Shown piece after piece: positions 34,170-45,016 of a DNA stretch of 64,000 bases. The stretch spans positions 21,238,539 through 21,302,538 of the forward strand of contig OY987248.1 of the NCBI GenBank assembly GCA_963920765.1. The letters run 5' to 3'. This stretch comes from Ulota crispa (taxonomy: Eukaryota > Streptophyta > Bryopsida > Orthotrichales > Orthotrichaceae). Under the pieces are notes generated by a model. It ran no database searches. It worked only from the letters and a program-made list of their open reading frames with translations, and was not told where the DNA came from. A program made the position numbers and the translations under genes. Positions within the stretch are counted from its first letter, which is position 1. Each line of letters opens with the position of its first letter.

Positions 34170-35940
34170 TAGGTATATATGAACTGCTAGTTTGAGCATG
34201 TGAGCTTTTTGGTTAAAACATGGAGTACAATGGGTCCATTTTCGTAGGAAAAAATATCATTGCATCCTTATGCAATGTAAAGCAAGTATACCAAAATTCA
34301 ATTCCTAAAAATCAAAACTTCATTTTTGGTGAATTGTTTTGTAAGTAAATCATGGTTTTACATGATGATTTATTGAAAAATGTTGGTGATGAGATTTTGA
34401 GATTAGATTCTATGGATATGTAGAAAACATCCATATGCACATCTTCCATGCTAAAAATACCCCCTTAAGTAATAAAATCTTTACCAAGAAAACATTCAAT
34501 GAAACTTGTGATAGCCCAAACTTTGTAAAATACATATTTTTTTATGAAAATTAAAATTTGTTGTTTGACTCAAATATTGTAACTAAGTTTGTATCTCTAA
34601 ACATCATATTTTGTTTACTTGATGAAAAGCTAGTTAAAAAACAAAAATATATACTTTACAAAATTTGGGCCTATCACAAGTTTCATCGAATTTTTAGTTA
34701 GTCAATTTTTTGTTACTTAACCCCTAAAGGACCATTGTCCCTTCAAGGGACAAATGGGATTTTGGGCAGGTACCTACGGCCTCAATTTTTGTCTTAATTT
34801 TTTGAAACTTTTTTTGAAAATAGAAAAACACATTAGCTTTTGGGGAATCTAATTTTTATTCCATTTGATGCCAGCGAGCAAAAGTTATGCCCAAATAAGC
34901 ACAAATTTGGGGACTAGGGGCAGCAAAAAAAATTCTTACAAAAACTTGAAAAAAAAATTATTTATTTTTTCTTATAGATTATATCTTTATCTACTTCTGG
35001 AGCTTTGATTCATTCCATTTGGACTAGTTATGAGAAAGTTATGGACAATCTTGTTTTTCGGGCAACTCAAGCATCTTCTTGAAAAAATAACTTATAAACT
35101 TCATTTTTGAATGCTGATTTAACAATTTTTCAAAAAAAATTGTTGGAGAGGGTGAAGTTTGCTTTCTAGAACAATCTCACCATTGGGATTATTGCATTTC
35201 AATTCCATTGTAGGGTTATAAGCAATTTAAGTTTTTCTTCAATCTCATACCTTCCTCTACCTAATGTTTTTTTAAAGAATGAAAATTAAGTATTCTTTTT
35301 TGAGATTTTTTCCCAAGATTCCTAACTCAACTTCCCACCATGCAAAAATAGAATTTCAAACTCTATGGTGCAAAAATTTTAAGTTAAAAATGTTCAAAGT
35401 TAAAAAATCTCGTCAAGCAAGGTGCAAAAAAAGTTGTTTTTTACTTTTTAAATGCAAATATCTTCCAATCTGTGCGGTCAAAGTTCTTGAGTTTTGTATA
35501 ACACATTTTTATTATAGTCTAGCACAAGATCCTACGGTCAGATATGCAAAATGCTTGATTTTCAAACTTTTATACTCTTTGCCATAGAGGTGGCAGTTTT
35601 GAGTGTGTTTTGACAAAATAAAGGCCATGGTCCTTTAGGGGTTAAGGGGGGTTTTTTTAGCATGGAAGATGTGCATATGGATGTTTTCTACATATCCATA
35701 GAATCTAATCTCAAAATCTCATCACCAACATTTTTCAATAAATCATCATGTAAAACCATGATTTACTTACAAAACAATTCACCAAAAATGAAGTTTTGAT
35801 TTTTAGGAACTGAATTTTGGTATACTTGCTTTACATTGCATAAGGATGCAATGATATTTTTTCCTACCAAAATGGACCCATTGTACTCCATGTTTTAACC
35901 AAAAAGCTCACATGCTCAAACTAGCAATTTGTATGTACCT
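34170..35940. mobile_element. Giant foldback element, about 850 bp before a TTAA-1 insertion split it
   Basis: The segment 34170-34468 is the reverse complement of 35642-35940, both 299 bp and nearly identical (for example GAGCATGTGAGCTTTTTGG against CCAAAAAGCTCACATGCTC). The complementarity continues inward: TTAAGTAATAAAATC pairs with TGTTACTTAA, and GAAACTTGTGATAG pairs with CTATCACAAGTTTC. Without the TTAA-1 element (34717-35645) this is one palindrome with its centre near 34593. No transposase or clear target duplication is visible. Confidence 0.75.
34717..35645. mobile_element. TTAA-1 MITE, 929 bp
   Basis: It begins TTAA-CCCCTAAAGGACCATTG and ends GCCATGGTCCTTTAGGGG-TTAA. The subterminal hairpin TTGTCCCTTCAAGGGACAA is perfect. 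It interrupts the right arm of the 34170-35940 palindrome. The open frame at 35279-35587 recurs as a mutated frame in the other copies and is element DNA. Confidence 0.92.
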
Positions 35941-36129
35941 TGTACCCAACTGTAGAAAAAAACTCAGGAGTTTTCGTCATGTTGATTGTTAGATATTTGA
36001 GTTTGAATTGACTAAAATCCTTTTTTGTTTTTGCAAAAATCTAGGCAATTGCACTTCACAATGTCATATTTGTATGAAAAAACTCCAAAATGATTGTTGT
36101 TTTTTGGATTTGTTCTTTAAAGCAAGTTG

Positions 36130-36736
36130 GGTACACACTTGAATTTTTTTCAAATCATTTGGAACTGTAAAACACATGGAAAAATTGATAAGTAAATAGA
36201 AGTAGAGAATGATTCAAACCACTAAATTGTAAAGAACTTAATTATGGAAATGAAATATTCCAATCCAAATGATTGTGATGTTGTGATAAATTAGCTAGAA
36301 CCTTTATTTTTATTTTGTTCTAAAATATTGAAAATTGAGTAAATTAATGGACTTCAAAGTTTATTTTAGGGTAGAGAATCCATAACTGCCCGCAAAAAAA
36401 TCTCCTTGTAACTTCATCTCATTGATTAAAATGGAATGATTCAAAACTTCCCAAGTATACATAAATCTAAACAACCAAATTCAAAAAAAAAAATCAAAAT
36501 TAAAATGTATTTTGAAAGAAATTTTTGTTTGCCCATTTAGCAAAGAAAATAACATATCATGTCATATCTTTTGAATCATGAAGTCAAAAGTTATGAAAAC
36601 TGTTGGACCTTAGAGCTACTCTGTGGACACATCATGTGTGACAATTCCAAAGAAAAAAAATGAAAAAGCCATTAGTAGTGAGCTGCCCAAAATTGCTATG
36701 TTGCCAAAAAAAGGTGTTCAGGTCTTTAGAGGTTGA
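36130..36736. mobile_element. TTAA-5 MITE, reverse, truncated on its left
   Basis: The right end reads GGTCTTTAGAGG-TTGA. The interior is the reverse complement of TTAA-5 elements, with CATAACTGCCCGCAAA-type text, AATGGAATGATTCAAAACTT and AAATTGCTATGTTGCC. Homology fades near 36130 and no left end is found, so roughly a third is missing. Confidence 0.65.
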
Positions 36737-36759
36737 GCTCTCCTTAATACTAAACGCTA

Positions 36760-37094
36760 GAGCATCTCCATCAATCCTGCAAAATATCGCATTAGGGACA
36801 TTTTTGGATGAGAGGAGAGCAATTAATGCTTAGACCGGCTAAGATATTCTCCCCTGCATTGCCAAATTTGCAACTCCTTTAAACACTATTGTTCTTTAAT
36901 TAATTGATAGATTGAGTAAGCAATGATGGAGAATCTATCTACTTTTTCAAAAATGAGGCTTGTTATAGGTGGAACATTGTTCTACCTAGGTGCACACTCG
37001 ATTGCACATGTGGGGGAAATCATTGTTCAATTCTATAAACAAAAAACATTGCAATTTGCCAAGATGAAAAACTATAAGTTGGCTAGAGATGCTC
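36760..37094. mobile_element. Tourist-like MITE, 335 bp
   Basis: The left end GAGCATCTCCATC is preceded by CTA and the right end AGAGATGCTC is followed by TTA, so the 3-bp target has one mismatch. The two open frames inside (36923-37135 and 36986-37198) overlap on opposite strands and have no domain. Confidence 0.5.
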
Positions 37095-37241
37095 TTAGTA
37101 GGGAAGGTGATGTCACTAACATACAACAAAAATGAAAAGAACGAGAGGTGAAACCTCTTAGAAACACTGAGTTTGTTTAGGGGGAAATGAGGAGACAAGA
37201 ATAAGCTTATTTAGAAGTATGATTGATAGAAATTACTTTGT

Positions 37242-37474
37242 TTAACCCTTAAACTTTGGAAAGACCTTTGCAATCAACACAATTTGGGGTATTTTTCTTG
37301 TATTTGGAATGGATCCACACCTCTACTACATTTGAAATCAACAAAGAAGTTGGAATATAGATAAACGCAATTCTAATGAGCTACTTGAGATCCCAAGTTA
37401 AAATTTCTTGTTGGTAGCAAATGCCAAATATACAGCAACGTATCTACTATGCCCTCTTGATGTTTAGGGGTTAA
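37242..37474. mobile_element. TTAA-14 MITE, 233 bp
   Basis: It begins TTAA-CCCTTAAACTTTGGAAAG and ends TTGATGTTTAGGGG-TTAA. It is related to 15390-15597, and its right end resembles those of TTAA-11 elements (TTGATGTTTAGGGG). Confidence 0.72.
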
Positions 37475-37610
37475 AAGTTTAATTCTTGAACTTTATACCC
37501 AACTTGAGGGTTTGGGTTTTCAATGAATTCTTGAAGACCTATGACATTTAAGAAGTAAAGCTAGTTGAAGCTTTTTAGAAATATAGAAGCTCTTTACAAA
37601 GCTATAATAA

Positions 37611-38079
37611 GAGCATCTAGACCAGTTGGCCGGTGGAATGACACGCCATATGACTCAGCCTAGCCCCTTCATGGAGAATCGGCTTGTTATATAATTCTTG
37701 TGTTCACCAGATTGAGTTTAAGATGACGTGTTACAATGTTTGGAATTAAAAACTATGCCAAAAATAGTTGCAATTTATGGATGCTCTAGGCATTTTTGCC
37801 ACGACAGCATGGGCAAGTCAATAGTTTAGACTTTAGAGAACTGATGGCAAATAAATTGGGGCCTCACCAACCATCAAGACAATAAATAAAAGTGTCAAAG
37901 CCACAATTTAAGCATGGTACAAATGAAAACTACCACGGCAACTGAGAGTGCCCGGAGCCTTCTTTGATGCGGCTAGGCAAAAATTTGCCATCACTGTGTC
38001 AAAGCTAAACACTCTAAAATCAGAAACAATTCTAAGGCCACGATAAATGACAGGCCAAAGCCAACTAGTGGAGATGCTC
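37611..38079. mobile_element. Tourist-like MITE with TAA target duplication, 469 bp
   Basis: The left end GAGCATCTAGACCAGTTGGC follows TAA (37608-37610). The right end GCCAACTAGTGGAGATGCTC precedes TAA (38080-38082). The ends are inverted over about 20 bp with a few mismatches. Direct TAA flanks fit PIF/Harbinger. Confidence 0.68.
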
Positions 38080-38097
38080 TAACCCTCTATAGAGGGT

Positions 38098-38248
38098 TGA
38101 AAAACGACAATAAACAACTAGGTCACAACAACTGCACAATAATCATACAAGTGTAATTAAGTCATTTTGTAATTGTGTCATAATTGTTGTATAATTATGC
38201 ACTGACTCTACAATTATTGTGACCTAGCTGTTTATTGCCGTTTTTCTA
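38098..38248. mobile_element. Hairpin MITE, about 150 bp
   Basis: The arms TGAAAAACGACAATAAACA and TGTTTATTGCCGTTTTTCTA are complementary, and pairing continues inward through CTAGGTCACAA/TTGTGACCTAG. It adjoins a short perfect palindrome AACCCTCTATAGAGGGTT at 38081-38098. Confidence 0.65.
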
Positions 38249-38250
38249 CT

Positions 38251-39092
38251 AATGCTACCAATAACATCAAATTGCCATAAAAAAACCATATTAATTGATA
38301 CTAACGTGCAATTCACAACAAGTGCAATTGATTTATATCAATCCTCCATAAATGTAAATAAGCACCGTTAAAACAAACTCCGATTTTCAAGTGAACATCA
38401 ATGAAATGATTAGCCTCTTGATGGTAGCAATTGCTTTGATTTTTTTGATAGGAATTTTTTATATAAAGTACAATTTAAGAAAGCAATTGAATGATCAATT
38501 TCAAACAAAAGCATGAGACTATAGTCCACAGATTATATCTACAGGGTTAAGGTTACCATTTTAGTTACTTATAATTAATTTGAAAAAAGAATAAATGATT
38601 CATAAAACATTCTAAAACTAGTTGCGGATATGAACACCAATGATTTTTACTGTGGATTTTCTTATAATTTATCAACCCTAAATTATCTGAGATGTGTTTG
38701 AAGATTTGTATTATAATTTTTTTTGAAGCTGTATTTGAAATGTTATTTTTTGAATTAAAAACCTTAATTATGATTTTATGAACCATATAATACTTGCAAA
38801 TTTTTAAAGAAATGTATCATGCAAATACTAAAAAACCTATAAAAAATCTATCACCATGTAAATGAATAAGAAATTTGAGCTTTTGCGTGCACAATACTTG
38901 TTTGTGTGTATTCATTGTTTGAATTTGAATACTTGGTCCTTAATCCTTAAGAGTACAAGCTTCCATTAAATGAACAATGAATAATTCCAAATGCATCTTG
39001 TAAAAGCTATATAAAGTAAATAAATTACATTTGAGATGTTTAGGATTCTATATTTGTTTGTTTCTCATCCTTGTGATTAGTTAGTTTGATCA
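38251..39092. other. No gene recognised
   Basis: This is AT-rich DNA. The minus frame at 38565-38786 is lysine/asparagine-rich and has no domain. Confidence 0.35.
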
Positions 39093-40022
39093 TTAACCCC
39101 TAAATTCTTGAGTGTCCCCTCAAGGGATAAATGAGATTTTGGACAGGTACCTACAATTTCAATTTTTGTCTTGATTTTTTGAAACTTTTTTTGAAAATAG
39201 GAAAACACATTAACTTTTGGGGAGTATAATTTTATTCCAATCGATGACCAGAAGCAAAAGTTATGCCTAGATAAGCAAAAAATTATGCAAATTGGGCAGC
39301 AAATTTTTTTAACAAAAACTTGAATTTTTTTTTATTTTGTTTTTTTCCTCATAGGTTATGGTTTTGTTTACATCTGAAGCTTTGATTCATACCATTTGGA
39401 CTAGTTATGAGAAAATTATGGACAATCTTGTTTTTTGGGCAGTTTAAGCATCTTATTGAAAAAATAACTTATAAACTTCATTTTTGAATGCAAGTTTAAC
39501 ATTTTTCCAAAAAAAATTGTTGGAGAGGGTGAAGTTTGTTTGCTAGAACAATCTCACCATTGGGATTATTGAGTTTCAATTCCATTGCAAGGTTATTAAC
39601 AATTTAAGTTTTTGTTCAATCTTGTACCTACTTCTACCTAATGTTTTATTAAGAATGAAAATTAAGTATTTTTTGTTTTGATTTTTTTCCAAAGATTCTC
39701 AACTCAATTTCCCACCATACAAAAATAAACCTCAAAACTCTATGGTGCAAAAATTTTAAGTTAAAAAACTTCAAAGTCAAATAGTCTTGTCATGCAAGGT
39801 GCAAAAAAGTTTGTTTTTTACACTTTGAATGCAAATATCTTGCAATCTGTGCGGACAAAGTTTATGAATTTTTATTTCCACATTCTTATACTAGTCTAGT
39901 ACAAGATCCTACGGTTAGATATGCAAAAACACCAGTTTTCAAATTTTTTAGCTCTTTGCAATAGAAATGGCAATTTTGAATGTCTTTTGACAAAATAAAG
40001 GCCCCAGTGATTTAGGGGTAAA
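39093..40022. mobile_element. TTAA-1 MITE, 930 bp, right target copy mutated
   Basis: It begins TTAA-CCCCTAAATTCTTGAGTG and ends CCCAGTGATTTAGGGG-TAAA. It aligns end to end with the copies at 12392 and 34717 but is the most diverged of the four, so it is probably the oldest. Confidence 0.87.
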
Positions 40023-40080
40023 TGATTCATGATTTTTGCTCAATGCTTTTATTCACTTTATGAGTATAGCACAAGGAGAT

Positions 40081-40207
40081 ACATGCAAACTATCAAGGAA
40101 ATACATGCAAACCATCAAGGAGGTACATGCAAACCATCAAGGAGGTACATGCAAATCATCAAGGAGATACATGCAAGTCATCAAAGAGATACATGCAAAT
40201 TATTGAC
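40081..40207. repeat. 22-bp tandem array, five full units
   Basis: Five consecutive 22-bp units of ACATGCAAACCATCAAGGAGAT are followed by a partial unit. Decayed copies continue to about 40345 (for example GACATGCAAAACATT and GAGATATGCAAAACACTC). Because the period is not a multiple of three, the open frame at 40029-40247 is unlikely to be a gene. Confidence 0.92.
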
Positions 40208-40345
40208 TTACAAGTGTATAACATCAAGAGATACAAGCACAACGTAGGGAGATATATACACGCAAAACCTCATAAAAGACATGCAAAACATTTATAGATA
40301 CATGAAAATCATTAGGAGAGATATGCAAAACACTCAAAGAACTCT

Positions 40346-40792
40346 GGGTATTCAGGGACACAGAGTCCATAGTAGAAGCATACTCCATAATTAGTTAAAA
40401 ACGTCATTATTCAAACCAATTATACACATATCCAAAGTATTTTTCAACGTACTACTACGTGTCCTTCACACTGTTATAGCACTCTCCGAAATACGCCTGA
40501 AAGGAAGAAAAAAAGCAAAAAAGATAAAAGGCTGGTAATTACAGCATTCTGAAATCAGTAGGTAATTTTATCGTATCCGACGGTGGATAATGATCGTAGA
40601 GTCGGTACCAGGTACTGCCCTCAACACCCACTAACCCTAATAAATCAAGGTAGTGGCAAATTAATTTGGAGACAGGCATTGTCTTGCTTTTTTATTAAAT
40701 GAATACCTTTTGGAAGTTAGGACAGACATGACTTAACTCTAAATCCTAACACTTTTTCCATGGACGAAGGCAATTGTGGTATTATTTGAAAG
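40346..40792. other. No gene recognised
   Basis: This lies between the tandem array and a TTAA-11 element. I see nothing in it that I can support. Confidence 0.35.
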
Positions 40793-41156
40793 TTAACCCT
40801 TAAAGGACGGATGGATCACCGTGGCTTGTCCTGGCTGTAGCATTTTACAATGTTTTGCACATGGGCATTAGTAGTATTGCTTCAAAAAGTTGGAAAAGTC
40901 AATAGTGCATGGTGCCCTCATGAAAATTGCAAGAATGGGTGCTTGGGAGCTAACACCATGTATCTGAATCTTATCACAATTTGAGTTACAAAAAAAATGA
41001 ATGCATCTCAAGAGGTAATTTTTTGTCTTCCATGATGGACCATGTGTTTATGGTCACTTCTAAAAAGTCAGATGAAAAATGACATCTTTCTAAATCACAA
41101 ATTCTTTTTTCAAAGCAAGAGGACGTTTTTCGTCCTCCTTGATGTTTAGGGGTTAA
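40793..41156. mobile_element. TTAA-11 MITE, 364 bp, reverse orientation
   Basis: It begins TTAA-CCCTTAAAGGACGGATGG and ends CTCCTTGATGTTTAGGGG-TTAA. A perfect hairpin of GAGGACG and CGTCCTC lies about 20 bp from the right end. Relatives are 43277-43631 and 57268-57576. Confidence 0.87.
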
Positions 41157-42160
41157 ACTTCCCATCTCTTACCAAAATATCAATTCACCACATAACAAAA
41201 TGGGGAAAGACAGGGAAACTTTTGGTAAAAGGCAATCCTTTCTCAGAACCCACCACAGTCAGTACTGACTACTGAGCCACTCAAGTTGGGCAGAAAAAAG
41301 TGTAAACGTAATTATATATTGTAATTTTCTAGCCAATTGAGCTGAGATGCCACCACTTGCAGGGAGGGTCCACTTCTGGGTAAATGGCAAACCTTGCAAT
41401 TGGCCCCATGACGTGCACTTCGGAATTGGAACACTTGATGGCCATCTGGAGCCCATGCAAGGTTCATATCTCAGTATCCAGGCACTCCTGAGTTGACATA
41501 AACAGCGGATGACTTATACCACTTCATCCATCCACCATCTCTTCCATCCATTTGTCAGTCCGTCCATGGGTCCATGGGTGTCCGTAGATATTTAACTTTG
41601 GGAAGTGGATGGGTTTGGGTGCCATAGCCAGCCAGCTGCATGGTGGCATTTGCGCACACTTTGCAGATGCTGCATAATGTTGAGGAGGGGGGTGGCCAAG
41701 GAGGGACACGGAGAATGTGCAGATTGGCTGGAGGACAAGGTGCTCCATGACTTATTGTTGTACTTTGCTTGACCCTTGGATGGATCCCCTTGGTCCCTTA
41801 CTTCTGATCTGCTACTACTATTACGTCTTTGGACTCATGATGCCAACATGGGCATTTCCCTAGGTGAGAGGGAGACACACCCCTTGCCTATGTCACAATT
41901 CTCCCACTGACTCCCAACCTCCTCTTCCTCCCTCATGCACATGTAAGGGCCTCCTCCCATGTGAGGGGGTGGCCGGTGGTGATAAAAATAGACCATCGAT
42001 CATTGGTCAAATTGGAATTTTAGAAAATTAGAACTCCATCTGACTGATGATCAGTGGTTTATTTTTTGTCTTTATTGGTTACGCACTTCACATGGAAGGA
42101 GGTACTAAGCTCACATTCCTAATTATTCAATTGTGTTGATTCTATAGTACACTGAATATT
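41157..42160. other. No gene recognised; GC-richer with CCATC-type repeats near 41520
   Basis: CATCCA/CCATC motifs cluster at 41525-41580, followed by GC-richer unique sequence with short frames on the minus strand (41259-41456 and 41524-41748) that have no recognisable domain. It may be part of a decayed DNA transposon. Confidence 0.3.
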
Positions 42161-42183
42161 GCGTTTAGGTTGCCACACACACT

Positions 42184-42338
42184 AAGGGCCGCTTTACATA
42201 TGGGGGCCGGGCCAATTTGGCTTGGGGCTGATTGCCTCAAATTTCAACCCACATTTTGCTTAAGGCCGGCCTCCACACCTAATTAAAATAAGATTATAGT
42301 GGGGTTGATTGTCTCATATGTAAAGGCCTTAAGGCCAA
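42184..42338. mobile_element. Possible small TIR MITE, about 155 bp
   Basis: The left end AAGGGCCGCTTTACATATG and the right end CATATGTAAAGGCCTT are an inverted pair. It sits next to a lone GGTTGCC-type end (about 42150-42172). Its first bases resemble the right end of the GTCAAGG family read in reverse (AGGGCCGCTTTA), so it may be a short relative. Confidence 0.45.
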
Positions 42339-43276
42339 GGAGTTGGGCCAATTCAATAAAGCTAAGCCATCTTTACGCTAGAGGTGAGAAGTTGTGACAA
42401 AAATCTCTTATGGGCCATGGCTTGTTTTCAAAAAGCTAGCCTTTAGAGATAATGGCTTCTTCTTGCAATGTAAAGTGAGAATAGGCCACAACATTTTTTT
42501 AAATGAATTAGTATCTTTATTTTTTATTCTTTAAATTGAAACAATGACATGATGATAAACAAGAAAAAAAATAGAGTTGGACAAAGAGGGACGTTGTCAA
42601 AATGTGCATGAACCCTAAACATGAAGTTTGAAACAAACTCTTAAAATTTTTGTTTGCATTATCAAGGTGTATCATACCAATTGCATTTGTTTATTTTCTT
42701 TTTATCAACCACAAAGCATTTATAATATTTTTGCATACTAATTGGTTCTTCCAAAAATCAAGTTTTATGTACATAGTATCTAGCAAAATAAATACTATTG
42801 AGTTATAGATCATCAAGAGTATCTAGCATAAAAGATGATAGAAAAAAAATCAACATATCAACATATGCAAGGTTTACATAAAAACTTCTTGAGAAGCATA
42901 GAAGGAAAAAATGATTTGCAAATAGATACAAAATATACAAGCCTAGTGTTTTTTATACACACAAGAACTAGTTAGTAAACCCATTTAGCAAGCTAAGTAC
43001 CCTAGGCCCCCCAGGCCCCTAGGGCCCCAGGCCTCCAGGGCCCCAGGCCCCCAGGCCCCCCATGCCCCCCATTAGATTTGGTGAAGAATTGATTACATGG
43101 GAAGGGTTTGAGTGGGGAATGGATCTTTTTGGCCACACTTATATTTAGTGTAACAAGCAATGTGTGGGAACTGTGAAGAACATGCTATCATTACAAAGTC
43201 AATCGATTAAAATGATAACATAAATAATATGGTTGAGATTTGAAACTATAGTGGTGCCTTGTTAGGATGAACCTTT
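42339..43276. other. No gene recognised; contains a GC-rich repeat tract
   Basis: This is AT-rich intergenic sequence apart from the CCAGGCCCC-type tract at 43001-43070, listed separately. Confidence 0.35.
43001..43070. repeat. GC-rich CCAGGCCCC minisatellite-like tract
   Basis: About 70 bp consist of imperfect repeats such as CCAGGCCCC, AGGGCCCC and GGCCTCCAGGGCC, embedded in very AT-rich DNA. The units are partly self-complementary (GGGGCC/GGCCCC). Confidence 0.9.
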
Positions 43277-43631
43277 TTAACCCCTAAACGTCGAGGAGGA
43301 CAAAAAACGTCCTCCCACTCTGAAAAACGATTCTGTGATTCATAAAAAAAGTTGTTTTTCATTTAATTTTTTCAAAAGTGACCATAAACACATGGTCCAT
43401 CATGGAAGACAAATATTACTGCTTGAGATACATTCATTTTGTTCTATAACCCAAATTGTGATACATGGTGTTAGCTCCCAAGCTGCCCTTCTTGCAATTT
43501 TCATGAGGGCACCATACACTATTGACTTTTCCAACTTTTTGAAGCAATACTACTGGTGCCCATGTGAAAAACACTATAGAATGCTACAGGCAGGGCAAGC
43601 CACGGTGATCCATCCGTCCTTTAAGGGTTAA
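43277..43631. mobile_element. TTAA-11 MITE, 355 bp
   Basis: It begins TTAA-CCCCTAAACGTCGAGG and ends ATCCGTCCTTTAAGGG-TTAA. The hairpin GAGGAC-N-GTCCTC lies in the first 40 bp. The 98-codon frame at 43335-43631 runs through its right end and is element DNA. Confidence 0.88.
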
Positions 43632-44243
43632 GAAAAAGGATGGCTAAGGTGATTGTCCTTGTCCCATTCACTGTTGGAACAAGTGTTTTGTGCATGAGTA
43701 AGAAACAATGCCCTTATAAGGAAAAATCATCTTTTGCATTAGTGCCCTGGTGGTTGCTTTCCAAACAAAACGTGTCTGGATAAGAACTTCACCTTTGCTT
43801 GTGCCATCTAGCATACCTTTGCCGTCATTGCCGTTACTTGTCCTAGCAGCAACACATCCAATTGCTACAATGAATGCTTTCCTAAGATAAAATGAATTTT
43901 TGTCTGTATACCTTCATCTTAGCAAAGGCACTATTGTACCAAGAAAAAACTATGTGATATTTGAAACCATCAAAAAAAAATTAGTTGAAATTAAAAACTA
44001 CAAGAGAAAGGTTAGTTGAGATTTCCAAATAAATAAATTATAATTTATTATATTGTGTTTTGTAAAAAAGATTTTGTACATGCCTAAAAAGCTATTTGAA
44101 ACTGGGAAATGCTCAATTTTAGCATGTGAAATTCAAAAATCTCCCCAAAATTTGCTGCTGCACTTTGTGTTTCTTTTCTCCTTTTATAGAGTTTGGTTCA
44201 TTAACCAGTATGGGAATAGAACAATTATTGGTGGGTGTAATAT
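43632..44243. other. No gene recognised
   Basis: I see no feature that I can support. Confidence 0.35.
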
Positions 44244-45016
44244 TTAACCCCTAAAGGACTAAAGTGCCCAATATGGCCACAAGGGGTGCTTGGAGGTGTG
44301 AAAGTATACAAAAGAGGTATTTTTAGCTCAAATTTTGGTTTGCCACTCAAGTCCAAATGGAGTTGCTAGTTCAATAAAAATTTCTAATTGGCTTGTTTCT
44401 TGATGCATCTCCTTTGCTCTAGATTCTACATGGAATATGGAAAATATTTTATTTTTTCAACAATTAGGAGAAGAATGTCTTTGGGCAAACAAAGGGAGTG
44501 GCTTAGAGAGCAAATGGAATGCCTGCTTTCATGTCTCGTATTGTACAAGGGAGAAGTTTGGTGATGTGTCACGTTTTTTTCTTAATTTGGGCAAGGTTTT
44601 TATAGCTCTAAAGTAAGGAGCTAGTGGACTCTAGCTACTTTGAGTGACCATATCTTTTGGAGTTTTTTTCCATTTATGGAATTTGTTTTTTTCATCAAGT
44701 ACAGCAAGACACAATCTCATGGGATTAACCATTAGGTATATCTTTTTTTTGAGAAAATATTACAAGAAAGTCCAAAATCCATAGTTTGAACTGTTGCCCA
44801 AATTGAAAAACATGAGATTCTCAACGGTGGAGATTTTGCAGATTTACTTGGATTTGAAATCAAATTGGGTTAAATCATTTCATTTATAGTTGGGTATAGA
44901 ATGACCAATTTGGATTGTGTGATTACTTGTTCAACTTTCCAAAAACTAGGGGAATATATTGAAGGTTTCATGTTGGAATTATGCTAAATTTTCTTAGCAA
45001 GACGCTTAGGGGTCAA
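44244..45016. mobile_element. TTAA-10 MITE, 773 bp
   Basis: It begins TTAA-CCCCTAAAGGACTAAAG and ends GACGCTTAGGGG-TCAA, with the right target mutated. The 775-bp element at 60812-61586 is its reverse complement along the full length, for example the GATTAACCATTAGGTA segment and its complement. Confidence 0.86.

Noticed and set aside
35279-35587. 102-codon plus-strand frame as a gene
   Set aside because: It lies wholly inside a TTAA-1 MITE, and other copies carry broken or differently framed versions.
40081-40207. CRISPR-like array
   Set aside because: The 22-bp units are directly tandem with no spacers, in a plant-type sequence.
43335-43631. 98-codon plus-strand frame
   Set aside because: It runs through the terminal repeat of a TTAA-11 MITE, and the relative at 57268-57576 does not keep the same product.
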